A DNA stretch of 64,000 nucleotides from Mycetocola saprophilus (lineage in GTDB: Bacteria > Actinomycetota > Actinomycetes > Actinomycetales > Microbacteriaceae): the NCBI RefSeq assembly GCF_000718085.1, contig NZ_JOEC01000004.1:124001-188000 (forward strand), given 5' to 3'. This document shows positions 35,587 through 46,487 of this stretch, one piece after another. Within the stretch, counting starts at the first letter, position 1. Each line of letters opens with the position of its first letter. The position numbers were made by a program, and so were the translations under genes. The notes beneath the pieces are model-generated. The model had not been told where the DNA came from. It saw nothing but the letters and a program-made list of their open reading frames with translations, and did not search any database.

Positions 35587-35876
35587 CTGAAATTCGTGTG
35601 GAAGCCGATGAAATTTCCAGGATTACACGAAAGATGTTCGACGCTGCGGAAGGAATCAACGTGGCGATTGATTCAGTACCACAGCACATCGAAGGCGGTG
35701 AAATCACCGATGCGCTTCTCCAAATCTCGGCTGCAACGACTGCAACCGCTAACCGGCTGGTCATTTTAACTCACGGTATCGCTGCTATTGCCGACCAGGT
35801 TATCGGGCAAGTGAGTGTGACGGAAGAAGGCATTTTGGCCCAGCTTCGACCATTGATAGGAAGCATCCAAGAATGA
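35583..35876 (+). CDS. 97-aa helical WXG100-like partner, module 2
   Basis: Helical protein of 97 aa, same length as the module 1 counterpart, with the P-x-x-I-x-GG turn (VPQHIEGG) between helices and no tryptophan. Start and stop overlap both neighbours, so the three proteins are made together. Sequence identity to the module 1 protein is low but the positions of the turn and helices agree. Likely partner of the WxG effector. Confidence 0.68.
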   Translation: MTEIRVEADEISRITRKMFDAAEGINVAIDSVPQHIEGGEITDALLQISAATTATANRLVILTHGIAAIADQVIGQVSVTEEGILAQLRPLIGSIQE

Positions 35877-37057
35877 TGTTTGGTATTGATCTCACGATCT
35901 CAGGCGATCCGAATTCAATTCGCACCGTGGCAACCTGGACTGATGAGAAGCTCCGAGGATCGGAAGACCTGCTGAGATCTGTGCTCAACGATGCAGAGCA
36001 GTCTTCTTCGTATGCGTGGAGGGGCGAGTCAGGCAACGCCTTCCGGGAGGCTGTCAAGCAAGTCCATGACCGTATTTCTGACATAGATGATTACAGCAAA
36101 CGCGCTGCAATTGTGCTCCGCGCGTATGCCTTTCGTCTAGAGAATGGAATCGAGCGTTTTCTTGAGCTTGCAGCGCTGGCGAGGGAATCCGGGCTGAGAG
36201 CTATCGATGGAAGTCTGATCTATCCGCCGGTAAATCCGTCGCCGACGAACTGCAGCGTGAACCCACCATCAAACGTTTACTCAGCAGATGAGCTAAGCAC
36301 TATCGCGGAGTATCAGGAAATGCTTGACTCGTACACCCGAACTGCTTCAACTGTTCAGGACTGGCGCGAAGACCAGGTCCGTTGGTATCACGAGCATGTC
36401 GTGCCGCTGCTAAATGAAATTGAAGATTTAGTCGGTGTCGATCAGCTCTTGGACGGGCTTAAAGCCGCGAATGAACTTTTGATGAGCAACATAATCGAAA
36501 CCATAACGCAGCGTAACGACAGGGCACTTGCGGGACTACAAAAAGAGTATGTCGATTTCAAAGCAGAAATCGATGGGGTATGGGCTGCACGAAAGTCAGG
36601 GAATCCGTCGATTCGTTCTCCTGCGTCCGAATTTGACATTGAAAAGGCTAGAGATAATCTCGACGAGATTGGGCTAGCGAGATCAAAGACGATCCAAGTA
36701 GGGAATTTTCTGAAACTTGGCGGGGCCGCGGTATCTCTCGTTTCAACAGGCATCGAAATTGCCAATGGGGAAGACCTTGGGATCGCCGGAGCCGGGTTAT
36801 TGGGCGGGTATGTTGGCGGTTTAGCCGGGGCGAGTCTCGCAGCCGGGCTGGGCGCGCTTACCGGCGTGACGATCCCAATTTGGTTTACGGTCGGCGCGGT
36901 TGTCGCTGCTGGAGCAGGTGGAACCGCCGCGGCTACATCGATCTATACGGGTGTGGTCCCGCTCGATCGGCGAGAAGAACTAGACATCCAAGTACCACAT
37001 GCAATAGCGAATACCAGTACGGTCCCAGGCTCCTGGGTGCCGAGATTTATCTTTTGA
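35873..37057 (+). CDS. WxG-motif effector with glycine-zipper C-terminus, module 2
   Basis: Protein of 394 aa. W49-R-G51 in YAWRGESGNAF gives the WxG turn. A long helical middle follows and then Gly/Ala segments (GLLGGYVGGLAGASLAAGLG), hydrophobic GVTIPIWFTVGAVVAAGAGG, and VPLDRREELD near the end. The end (after VPLD) differs from module 1, as in polymorphic toxins where tips vary. A second ATG at 35876 is possible. The stop overlaps the next start (TGATG). Confidence 0.72.
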   Translation: MMFGIDLTISGDPNSIRTVATWTDEKLRGSEDLLRSVLNDAEQSSSYAWRGESGNAFREAVKQVHDRISDIDDYSKRAAIVLRAYAFRLENGIERFLELAALARESGLRAIDGSLIYPPVNPSPTNCSVNPPSNVYSADELSTIAEYQEMLDSYTRTASTVQDWREDQVRWYHEHVVPLLNEIEDLVGVDQLLDGLKAANELLMSNIIETITQRNDRALAGLQKEYVDFKAEIDGVWAARKSGNPSIRSPASEFDIEKARDNLDEIGLARSKTIQVGNFLKLGGAAVSLVSTGIEIANGEDLGIAGAGLLGGYVGGLAGASLAAGLGALTGVTIPIWFTVGAVVAAGAGGTAAATSIYTGVVPLDRREELDIQVPHAIANTSTVPGSWVPRFIF

Positions 37058-37830
37058 TGCACGTGGTAATTAAACGGAGGATCATAGGCCTCTCGCCAAT
37101 AGCGAGGGCATACCGATTTCCCAGGCGAGATCCGCGGTTCATCGTCATGGTTGTCGGGTTCGGCGTGGCCAGCTTGATTGTGTCTGCACTCGCTCTCACC
37201 TCATCCAACCCTCAGCAACGATGGGGGTGGGCCCTTTTTCTCGGGGTCATCATTAGTCTCGGCTGGATGGCGTCTACTTTCTTGCGCATACCCTCACTGG
37301 GCACAACACGTATCGTTGCGCTGAGTTCCGGCGTGAGTTTCGTTCCGCCGCGAGACATTTTTTTCGCGCCCTACGTATTCATTGTGTTTTTGATTAATGC
37401 AACCGTTTTTCAGAGCCTAGTTTTAGGTTCCGAGCGAGTGCACATTCAAATGCAGGTGTGGGCTATTGCTGCGCTGCTGGTGGGCCTCTTGGGCCTGGGC
37501 TGGAATCTTAGACGGAGCTTTTTCCCAACCGGGCTGATGCTGAACCCTGAGCGAATCTCAGGGGTGCGTGGCGACAAGCTGGTCAAAATACCCTGGGCCA
37601 GTCTCGAGGACGTTTCGGTTGTATCGGGTCAGGGACCATATCTCTCCCTCCTCACGACCGACCAAACCCTAATACGAATCGATTCCCGCTTCACAGGCAC
37701 AGACGTCAACGTCTTGTACTGGACGGTGCGCTACTTCCTTGATCATCCCGAGCAGCGTGAACTCCTCCGCGATCCCGAGGCCGCGCTGCGTCGGGTGGAG
37801 GAGACGTATCGGGTTGCAGACCCCGGGTAG
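37057..37830 (+). CDS. four-helix membrane protein with PH-like tail, module 2
   Basis: Protein of 257 aa. It has four membrane helices, then a PH-like domain (LMLNPERISGVRGDKL, IPWASLEDV) and DVNVLYWTVRYFLDHPEQR, finishing ALRRVEETY. This intact end shows what copies 1 and 3 of module 1 have lost. Start ATG 37057 overlaps the effector stop, indicating strict co-expression as expected for an effector and its immunity or membrane receptor. Confidence 0.72.
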   Translation: MHVVIKRRIIGLSPIARAYRFPRRDPRFIVMVVGFGVASLIVSALALTSSNPQQRWGWALFLGVIISLGWMASTFLRIPSLGTTRIVALSSGVSFVPPRDIFFAPYVFIVFLINATVFQSLVLGSERVHIQMQVWAIAALLVGLLGLGWNLRRSFFPTGLMLNPERISGVRGDKLVKIPWASLEDVSVVSGQGPYLSLLTTDQTLIRIDSRFTGTDVNVLYWTVRYFLDHPEQRELLRDPEAALRRVEETYRVADPG

Positions 37831-38021
37831 AACGGTCGACGAGCTCGCTGAATCACCGAACACTGAGCCTGCTGAGGGCGAACTGGAATACAAGCCAGTA
37901 TCGTTCTGAACCCTGAGCAGAGCGTTCAATTCTTCAGGGAATCTGAGGTACGCCCAAGGCAGGAGGTGCGCCCGGGCGGCCCGATACGTAGGCTTGCGAG
38001 AACTCACGAAAGGACCCCACC

Positions 38022-38279
38022 ATGACTGAAAAAACCGGCGTTACGCCTCATGATGTCCATGCCTTTCCTGTTGCCGGTCAACGTGAAAAAAGCACACCTG
38101 TTTCGTCACCAACAGAGAGTGAAGCTGCCGACCATCTAGTTTTCGCGGATGCGGCCCTTGCGCTAGCAGGGCACCGAGTATCTGATCCTGAATTGCGTGC
38201 AATTTTGGAACGTGCAGCGCTCCACGCCATTTCGAGTGAGGATGCAATCGCCGCCATTAGAAGACATGTCCAGGGCTGA
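38022..38279 (+). CDS. VbhA-like antitoxin-domain protein, right copy
   Basis: Protein of 85 aa with MTEKTGVT start and C-terminal FADAALALAGHRVSDPELR, then ISSEDAIAAIRRHVQG. The 30 bp before the start are nearly the same as before the left copy at 34790 (ACGTAGGC, ACTCACGAAAGGA, CCCACCATGAC). The N-terminal halves differ, the left being a simple Ala/Glu run. The upstream spacer 37831-38021 contains no gene. Confidence 0.6.
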   Translation: MTEKTGVTPHDVHAFPVAGQREKSTPVSSPTESEAADHLVFADAALALAGHRVSDPELRAILERAALHAISSEDAIAAIRRHVQG

Positions 38280-38547
38280 TCTCTCTATCTGCTCAATCGC
38301 ACCCGGGAACAGCGCCCCACGGCCCCCGATGTGATTCGGCGGACAAAGCGGATTATGATCGAGAGTGTCCGCCCACAGTGGTGCGTAGGGCTCACCCGCC
38401 CGGCTCACCCCGTTTTCACGGTCGCACCCACCCGGTGCGGTTCGGTTCGGGGGCGTCTCCCGCCGCAACTGCGCGCCCCATCCACGGGATGTGCGCCGCT
38501 CGGGCAGTCTGGGCCGAAGTCCGCCCCATCCCGAGCCGAAGGAACAC

Positions 38548-39843
38548 ATGTCTGTCGCCCCCGCCCCCGTCGTGGTCTACACCGCGGGACTCGTGCTGCC
38601 CGTCACCGGGCCCGCCATTCCCCACGGAGCCGTCGCCGTGCGCGGCGACCGCATCCTGCACGTCGGTGACAGCGCCTGGGTGCTGGCGGCCCTGACCGAC
38701 CAGGGCATCGAGTTCACCGAGGAGTTCTGGCCCGGCGTCCTGACCCCCGGCCTGGTCAACGCCCACACCCACCTTCAGTACACCGGCATGGCCAAGGTTG
38801 CCAGCCTGCACTACAACGGGTTTGACGACTGGGGCGACTCCTTCGACGAGGCCTACGGCACCGGCGACCACGACTGGGCCGCCGCTGCCGCCGAGGGTGC
38901 CGCACTGTCACTGGCCGCCGGGGTTACCGCCGCCGCCGACGTGGTCACCGACACCGAGGCCGCCAGCGCCCTGCATGATGCCAACATGCACGGCATCGCC
39001 TACTGGGAGGTCTACGGCAAGAGCAACCAGGACTGGACCATCGAGGCCCGCAACGAGGTCCTCGAACAGGTGCGCAAGCTCCCCACCCCACCCGGTGCCG
39101 GCGTCTCCCCGCATGCGCCCTACTCGCTGGATGTGAAGCCGCTGCTCGACATCCCCGACCTCGTCCGCGAGCAGGGGATGCGCCTGCACATCCACCTGGC
39201 CGAGGCGCACATGGAGCGCGAACGTGAGGTGGGTGGCGACGAGTGGCCCGCCCTCGGTGCCGACAGTTTCCGGGCGTTGCGCCTGCGCGGCATCGGCGTA
39301 TCCTCGGTGCAGTATGTGGATCACCTGGGTGTGCTTGGGCCGGACTGTCATATTGCCCACGGCGTATACGTCAATGCCAAGGATCGTGCGCTGCTGCGTG
39401 CGCGCGGCACCAGCGTCGCCCTCTGTGTCCGTTCCAACGAGATCATCGGCCTGGATATGCCGCCGGTCGCCGACTACCTGCGCGAGGGCAGCGCGATCGC
39501 CGTCGGCACCGACTCGCTCTCCTCCTCACCGAGCCTCGACCCGATGGACGACCTGGCACTGCTCTATAAGGTGGCCCGTCGACAGGGCTACACCGAGGCG
39601 GACCTGCACGAGCGTCTGTTTGCCGCCGCGACCCTGGGTGGTGCCACCGCGATGGGGCTCAACGTGGGCAAGGACCGGATCGGTCAGCTCGTGGTGGGTG
39701 CCCTCGCCGACCTCGCCTTCTTCGACATTCCGGTGACCACCCCCGCCGAAACCCTCGCCGATCTGGTCGAGGGTGGCGGCGGGCGGGTGGCCCGCACAAT
39801 CATCGCCGGAGTGGAACGCTTCCGCCGAGAGGACTCGAAATGA
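38548..39843 (+). CDS. amidohydrolase, MTA/SAH deaminase or chlorohydrolase-like
   Basis: Metal-dependent amidohydrolase of 431 aa. Ligands are seen in NAHTHLQYTGMA, HIHLAEAHMERER, HIAHGVYVN and GTDSLSSSPSLD. The set fits the SAH/MTA deaminase, aminofutalosine deaminase and s-triazine hydrolase group. An SAH-related function fits the adenosylhomocysteinase-like gene 3.9 kb upstream; the two may have been neighbours before module 2 came between (inference). ATG 38548 has AAGGAA upstream. The 268-bp leader holds no recognisable riboswitch. Confidence 0.82.
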   Translation: MSVAPAPVVVYTAGLVLPVTGPAIPHGAVAVRGDRILHVGDSAWVLAALTDQGIEFTEEFWPGVLTPGLVNAHTHLQYTGMAKVASLHYNGFDDWGDSFDEAYGTGDHDWAAAAAEGAALSLAAGVTAAADVVTDTEAASALHDANMHGIAYWEVYGKSNQDWTIEARNEVLEQVRKLPTPPGAGVSPHAPYSLDVKPLLDIPDLVREQGMRLHIHLAEAHMEREREVGGDEWPALGADSFRALRLRGIGVSSVQYVDHLGVLGPDCHIAHGVYVNAKDRALLRARGTSVALCVRSNEIIGLDMPPVADYLREGSAIAVGTDSLSSSPSLDPMDDLALLYKVARRQGYTEADLHERLFAAATLGGATAMGLNVGKDRIGQLVVGALADLAFFDIPVTTPAETLADLVEGGGGRVARTIIAGVERFRREDSK

Positions 39844-40355
39844 CCACCTCACCCCTGATCGCCCGGCTCGACCTGGCCCCGCACCCCGAGGGCGGCTGGT
39901 ACCGACGCACCTTCGCCTCGAACCACCCGGTGTCCACCCCGGGCGGGGAGCGTCCGGCGGCCACGGTCATCCACTTCCTGCTACAGCCCGGCGAGGAGGC
40001 CGCCTGGCACGTGGTGTCGAGCGATGAGATGTGGCTCTGGCACGGACCCGGACCGGTCGAGGTGCACTTCGGTGGCACCGGTGCCGAGCCCACGCACACG
40101 GAAACCCACGTCCTGGATGCCCCCGGCACCCCCGGCGCACGGCAGCAGGTCCTGGTTCCCGCGGGCGTCTGGCAGCGGTCGCGGCCGCGGGATCGCGACG
40201 CTCTGGTGAGCTGCCTGGTCAGCCCCGGCTTCGACTTTGCCGACTGGCGTCTCGCCGCCGATTCGGAGGCACCCGCGGAGGCCGACCCCGCCTCCTCGAC
40301 CCCCGACGCGGACGCGACGCACGAGCCGGGCGACGCAGCCTCCACCGGCGACTAG
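39840..40355 (+). CDS. cupin protein, DUF985 type
   Basis: Protein of 171 aa. LAPHPEGGWYRRTF and the later VSSDEMWLWHGPGPVEV and LVSPGFDFADWRL are the DUF985 signature (yeast YML079w-like cupin). The first 140 residues complete the fold; the last 30 are an Ala/Asp/Ser tail. It overlaps the deaminase gene by 4 bp. Ligand unknown. Confidence 0.88.
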   Translation: MTTSPLIARLDLAPHPEGGWYRRTFASNHPVSTPGGERPAATVIHFLLQPGEEAAWHVVSSDEMWLWHGPGPVEVHFGGTGAEPTHTETHVLDAPGTPGARQQVLVPAGVWQRSRPRDRDALVSCLVSPGFDFADWRLAADSEAPAEADPASSTPDADATHEPGDAASTGD

Positions 40356-40456
40356 CTTCGGGCTTCCCGAAACATTGGTGGCAATCGCCCCGCCGCCACG
40401 TACTCTTTAATGCACCCCCAACGATCCCTACCCCGACCGCACACAGGAGAACCAGA

Positions 40457-41284
40457 ATGTCTCGCAAAATCACCCTGGGCGTCATCGCCCTGGCCGCCGC
40501 CGCAGCGCTCGCGCTGACCGGCTGCGCATCCGGCGGCGGCAACGCCGGCGACACCGTCACCCCCGGCAAGCTGACCATCGCGACCGGCGAGCCCGCCTAC
40601 TCGCCGTGGACCGTCGACAATAAGCCCGAGAACGGCGAGGGCCTCGAGCCCGCCGTGGCCTATGCCGTGGCCGAGAAGCTCGGGTATAAGAAGGAAGACG
40701 TCGTCTGGGTGCGCACCACCTTCGACGGTGCCATCGCCCCGGGCCCCAAAGACTTCGACCTGAACCTGCAGCAGTACTCGGCCACCCCCGAGCGCGAAAA
40801 GGCCGTGGACTTCTCCAGCCCCTACTACGTCACCAAGCAGTCGGTGGTCACCACCAAGTCCTCCAAGTTCTCCGGTGCCAAGAGCCTCGCCGACCTCAAG
40901 GACGCACACATCGGTGTGGCCGCCGGGAGCACCGCGCTGAACATCGTCAAGGAGGAGATCAACCCCTCGACCGAGGTGCAGGTCTTCAACAACACCGATG
41001 ACCTGGCCGCCGCCGTGAACAACGGTCAGATCGACGCCCTGGTCACCGACGTGCCCACCGCGTTCTACATCATCGACTCCGAGCAGGTTAAGGACGGCGT
41101 GAACGTCGGCCAGATCGACACCACCAAGGGCGGCGACGAGCTCTCGATCCTGCTGCCGAAGAACTCGGCGCTGACCAAGAAGGTCACCGAGGCCGTGGAC
41201 GAGCTGCGCAAGGATGGCTCCCTGGACAAGTTCGCTCAGAAGTGGATCGCCGATAAGGGCGCTCCGGTCCTGCCGAAGAAGTAG
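40457..41284 (+). CDS. amino-acid ABC transporter substrate-binding lipoprotein
   Basis: Lipoprotein of 275 aa with lipobox LTGC at about residues 18-21 and the solute-binding family 3 fold: GLEPAVAYAVAEKLG, DLNLQQYSATPEREKAVDFS, IGVAAGSTALN and IDALVTDVPTAFY. The ATG is preceded by AGGAGA. With the permease and ATPase that follow it forms a polar amino-acid importer (His/Glu/Arg class). Exact amino acid unknown. Confidence 0.92.
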   Translation: MSRKITLGVIALAAAAALALTGCASGGGNAGDTVTPGKLTIATGEPAYSPWTVDNKPENGEGLEPAVAYAVAEKLGYKKEDVVWVRTTFDGAIAPGPKDFDLNLQQYSATPEREKAVDFSSPYYVTKQSVVTTKSSKFSGAKSLADLKDAHIGVAAGSTALNIVKEEINPSTEVQVFNNTDDLAAAVNNGQIDALVTDVPTAFYIIDSEQVKDGVNVGQIDTTKGGDELSILLPKNSALTKKVTEAVDELRKDGSLDKFAQKWIADKGAPVLPKK

Positions 41285-41297
41285 GGCCAGAATCCGC

Positions 41298-42172
41298 GTG
41301 AGCAGTACCTCGTCATCCGTGCCCGGCGCACCGGCTTTCAGCCCCTCGGGGGTTGAGCTGGACCGTCGTCGTTACCGTCGCACCCAGGGCAAACGCTCGG
41401 TTCTGATCAGCGTCGCCTCAACCGTGATTTTTGCGGTGGTGGTGCTCGGGGTACTGTTCAGCAGTTCCGGCTGGCCGCAGGTTCAGGAATCGTTCTTCGA
41501 CTGGAATACCATGGTGTCCTCGGTCGGTCCGATCCTGGTGGGTCTGTGGCTGAACATTCAGGTCCTCGTGGTTGCGGCCATCGGGGTGGCGATCTTCGGA
41601 TCCCTGCTGGCGATTGCCCGCACCCTGCGCGGTCCGATCTTCACCCCGATTCGCCTGCTGGCGGCCGGATACACGGATATTTTCCGTGGTGTTCCGGTCC
41701 TGCTGGTGCTGTATTTAGTGGGTTTCGGTCTGCCCGGGCTGAACCTGTTTGATCGGATGCCCGCGCAGTTCTGGGGCACCATCGCGCTGATCCTCTGCTA
41801 TTCGGCCTATGTGGCGGAGGTGTTGCGAGCGGGCATCGAGGCGGTGCACCCCTCGCAGCGTCTCGCCGCCCGTGCGCTGGGTCTCAGCCACGCCAAGACC
41901 CTGCGCCTGGTGGTCATGCCCCAGGCCGTGCGAAAGGTCACCCCGGCCCTGATGAACGACTTCGTGTCGATGCAGAAGGACGTGGGTCTGATCTCGGTTC
42001 TCGGCGCGGTGGATGCGATTCGCGCCGCCCAGATTCAGGTCGCTCAGGAGTACAACTTCAGCCCCTACGTGGTGGCCGGCATCCTGTTTGTGCTGCTGTC
42101 GCTGCCGATGATTCGTCTCACCGACTGGTACACGGCGCGAGCGCAGAAGCGCGAGCAGATCGGAGGCGCGGT

Positions 42173-42176
<4 letters not shown>
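41298..42176 (+). CDS. amino-acid ABC transporter permease
   Basis: HisM/GlnP-type permease of 292 aa. GTG 41298 is 13 bp after the binding-protein stop. It has five or six helices and the EAA loop EAVHPSQRLAARALGLSHAK, which couples to the ATPase. The N-terminus is a basic Arg/Arg/Tyr segment. It overlaps the ATPase gene by 4 bp. Confidence 0.93.
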
Positions 42177-42928
<752 letters not shown>

Positions 42929-43011
42929 TCGGCGACACCGGAACACACGTGCACGCGGCGGGACACGGGCAAAACTGGCCCCGGGTCCCGCCGCGTGACA
43001 GTATTAACGCT

Positions 43012-43821
43012 ATGTCCACACGTGAACTTCAGGATCTTGCCCGTGACATCGCCGTGGAGGCCGCCGCCCTGGCGCGCGCCCGCCGCGAGGAGGGGGTTCG
43101 GATCGCCCAGAGCAAGTCGTCGCCCGAGGACATTGTGACCGCCGCCGACCGTGAGGTCGAGGCCTTTGTGCGCTCGCGCCTGGCCGAGCTGCGCCCCGCC
43201 GATGGTTTCTTCGGTGAGGAGGGCGGCGCGGAATCGGGCAGCTCGGGTCTCACCTGGGTGGTCGACCCGATCGACGGCACCGTCAACTATGCCTACGGCA
43301 TCCCCAACTACGCGGTCTCGGTGGCCGTGGTCGAGGGTGAAGCCGACCCCCACACCTGGACCGGCCTGGCCGGTGCCGTGGTGAACCCCGCCTCCGGCGA
43401 GACCTACCTGGGTGCGCGCGGCGAGGGTGCCACCCTCAACGGACGGACCCTGCACCGCGGGGACGTGCACGTGGACCTCAACCTGGCCCTGGTCGCCACC
43501 GGATTCTCCTACTCGGCCGAGCGTCGCATGTGGCAGACCGGCATCATGCAGCAGATGATGGGACGCGTGCGCGACTACCGTCGGATGGGTGCCGCCTCCC
43601 TCGATGGCGTGGGTGTGGCCGCCGGCTACACCGACGTGTACTACGAGGTCGGAACCAAGCCCTGGGATCACGCGGCCGCCACCATCATCGCCCGCGAGGC
43701 CGGTATCCGCGTCGAGGGAATCCGCGGTGCGGCCCCCGGGGCCGAGCTGGTGTTGGGCGCACTGCCGAGCCTGTTTGATGAGGTCCACGACCTGCTGATC
43801 GAATTCGGCATCGAGGGCTAA
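43012..43821 (+). CDS. inositol monophosphatase family protein
   Basis: Phosphatase of 269 aa. The metal-binding motifs are FFGEEGG and WVVDPIDGTVNYAYG, with KPWDHAAATIIAREAG at the C-terminal side, as in actinobacterial IMPases (SuhB/ImpA/HisN group). Substrate could be inositol or histidinol phosphate. TATTAA at 43002-43007 is 5 bp before the ATG, which fits a leaderless transcript. Confidence 0.9.
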   Translation: MSTRELQDLARDIAVEAAALARARREEGVRIAQSKSSPEDIVTAADREVEAFVRSRLAELRPADGFFGEEGGAESGSSGLTWVVDPIDGTVNYAYGIPNYAVSVAVVEGEADPHTWTGLAGAVVNPASGETYLGARGEGATLNGRTLHRGDVHVDLNLALVATGFSYSAERRMWQTGIMQQMMGRVRDYRRMGAASLDGVGVAAGYTDVYYEVGTKPWDHAAATIIAREAGIRVEGIRGAAPGAELVLGALPSLFDEVHDLLIEFGIEG

Positions 43822-43857
43822 AACCCGCCCTTGCGGCCCCGGCCCCACCCCCGCTAG

Positions 43858-43876
43858 CATAACGATATTCGTTATG
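43858..43876. promoter_or_regulatory. 8-bp-arm palindrome before DUF2975/XRE pair
   Basis: CATAACGA (43858-43865) and TCGTTATG (43869-43876) form perfect arms around TAT, 19 bp upstream of the ATG. Probably bound by the XRE protein of the same transcript. Confidence 0.65.
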
Positions 43877-43894
43877 TAGTGGGGGTGGGGTTTG

Positions 43895-44687
43895 ATGTTT
43901 GGGTGGTTGATTCCGTCGGCCGGGGTGGTGATCGTCGCGCTGATGATCCTGATGGTGGCCGCGTTTGCACGTTCGTCTCGGAGCGCACCGCTCGGCGATA
44001 TCGAGGGCTCCGAGTACACGCGGTTGCGCTGGACCCGTAACCTGGCAGCGATCTTTGCCGCCGTCTGGGGGGCTGGGATCGCTGGTTCAGGCGGGCCAGT
44101 TCCTCTGGAGTTCTTCGTTTGAGCTGACCCTCCCGGTATGGTCGTTTTGGCCAAAAATCCCCGCGGGGGTCGAGACCAATCAGACCACGGCGACGGTACA
44201 GGGTGGCAGCATCAACGAGGTGATGGCCACGGTCGAGGGGCTGAATTTCGGGACGCGGGCGCTACTTGCGGGCGAGGTTTTGCTGCTGGCCTCGATGGCG
44301 GTGGTGACCCTGATTGGTGTGGCGCAGATCTGTGCCGGATTGCTGCGCGGGGAGGCGTTCCATGCGCGCGTGGTGTGGTGGCTGCCCACGGCCGCGTGGG
44401 TGTTCTTGGTTGCGGGCATCGGATCCCAGATTGTGGGCCAGTTCGGACGTAACCTGGCCTCCGCTCAGGCTTTCGATGTGCACTCGGGTTCCTGGCCCGA
44501 CAGCTTGCCCTATGAAGGGTTAGAGGACATCCCGGGCATTTTCCGGCCGGGCTTTGGATTCTCCCTGGAATTCTGGCCGATCGGGGTGTGGCTGGTGCTG
44601 CTGGCGCTGGCCACGGCGTTTAGCGTGGGGTCGCGATTGGCCGCCTCGAACAGGCACCTGCGCCGCGAGGTGGAGGGCCTGGTCTAG
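43895..44687 (+). pseudogene. DUF2975-like membrane protein, frameshifted at a G6 run
   Basis: Two frames make one protein: residues 1-58 (MFGWLIPSAGVVIV...) up to nt about 44066, then a second frame from VWGLGSLVQAGQFLW to the stop at 44687. Removing one G from the six at 44067-44072 joins them into 263 aa with four helices, the layout of DUF2975 proteins, which normally precede a small XRE gene as here. Either a sequencing error, a recent mutation or phase variation at the G run. Confidence 0.75.
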
Positions 44688-44915
44688 ATGCCGCCGGAGG
44701 AGGAGAGCGGGATCGTTACCGCGCTGGATGAGCTGTTGATCGCGCGGGGGATGACCCTGGTGGAGCTGTCGAAGATCGTGGGGGTGAGCGTGGTGAACCT
44801 GTCGATCCTGAAAAACAACCGGGCCCGAGCGATCCGCTTTTCCACGCTGAGCGCGCTGTGTCGGGCGCTGGAGTGTGAGCCGGGCGACCTGCTCAAACTC
44901 GATCCCGAGGCATAA
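44688..44915 (+). CDS. small XRE-family regulator (YozG-like)
   Basis: HTH protein of 75 aa. MTLVELSKIVGVSVVNLSIL with the following KNNRARAIRFSTLSAL forms the lambda-Cro type HTH, and LECEPGDLLKL is the usual end. It starts directly after the DUF2975 stop. The pair is a conserved unit; the regulator probably binds the palindrome at 43858. Confidence 0.88.
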   Translation: MPPEEESGIVTALDELLIARGMTLVELSKIVGVSVVNLSILKNNRARAIRFSTLSALCRALECEPGDLLKLDPEA

Positions 44916-44947
44916 AAATAGCCCTCGTTAAAACGGGGGCTATTTTT
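44914..44947 (+). terminator. terminator after XRE gene
   Basis: AAAAATAGCCCTCG pairs with CGGGGGCTATTTTT (one G-T pair), overlapping the XRE stop codon; a T run closes it. Confidence 0.88.
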
Positions 44948-44955
44948 ATGCGGGT

Positions 44956-46085
<1,130 letters not shown>

Positions 46086-46208
46086 TTATGGGGGTGGGCA
46101 AAACGCCATTGCATCAGGGGTTTTGCGCGTTTTGACGCCTCGATTTCGTGACCGCAGTGCGTGCATGCTAATCTTTTCATGTGCCAAGCGCGAGAGTGCA
46201 AAGGCAGC

Positions 46209-46280
<72 letters not shown>

Positions 46281-46312
46281 CGTTCGCTTTCCTTCTATAG
46301 GGAGAGAAACGC

Positions 46313-46389
46313 GGCTGGGTAGCTCAGTTGGTGAGAGCGCACGACTCATAATCGTGAGGTCGCGGGTTCGAATCCCGCTCCAGCTACCA
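46313..46389 (+). tRNA. tRNA-Met (CAT), elongator type
   Basis: Cloverleaf of 77 nt with encoded CCA. The acceptor is GGCTGGG with TCCAGCT, the anticodon stem CACGA and TCGTG around CTCATAA, and the T-loop TTCGAAT. The paired 1-72 position and lack of three G-C pairs in the anticodon stem argue against initiator tRNA. A tRNA-Ile2 reading (modified CAT) cannot be excluded. Confidence 0.9.
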
Positions 46390-46399
46390 AACGCAACAT

Positions 46400-46427
46400 A
46401 ACCCGCATCCTTGGATGCGGGTTTTTT
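46400..46427 (+). terminator. terminator after tRNA pair
   Basis: AACCCGCATCC (46400-46410) pairs with GGATGCGGGTT (46413-46423), followed by TTTT. Confidence 0.88.
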
Positions 46428-46487
46428 GTTGTTGCGGGGTAAACGAAGCGGGGCCGTGCGCCACTCGGCACACGACCCCGGAACGCG

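Noticed and set aside
34700..38279. Integrative element with integrase or att sites
   Set aside because: No integrase, transposase or tRNA-end duplication is visible; only the VbhA-like duplication marks the borders.
38280..38547. SAH-type riboswitch before the deaminase gene
   Set aside because: The leader is GC-rich with several weak stems, but I could not find the conserved SAH riboswitch core.
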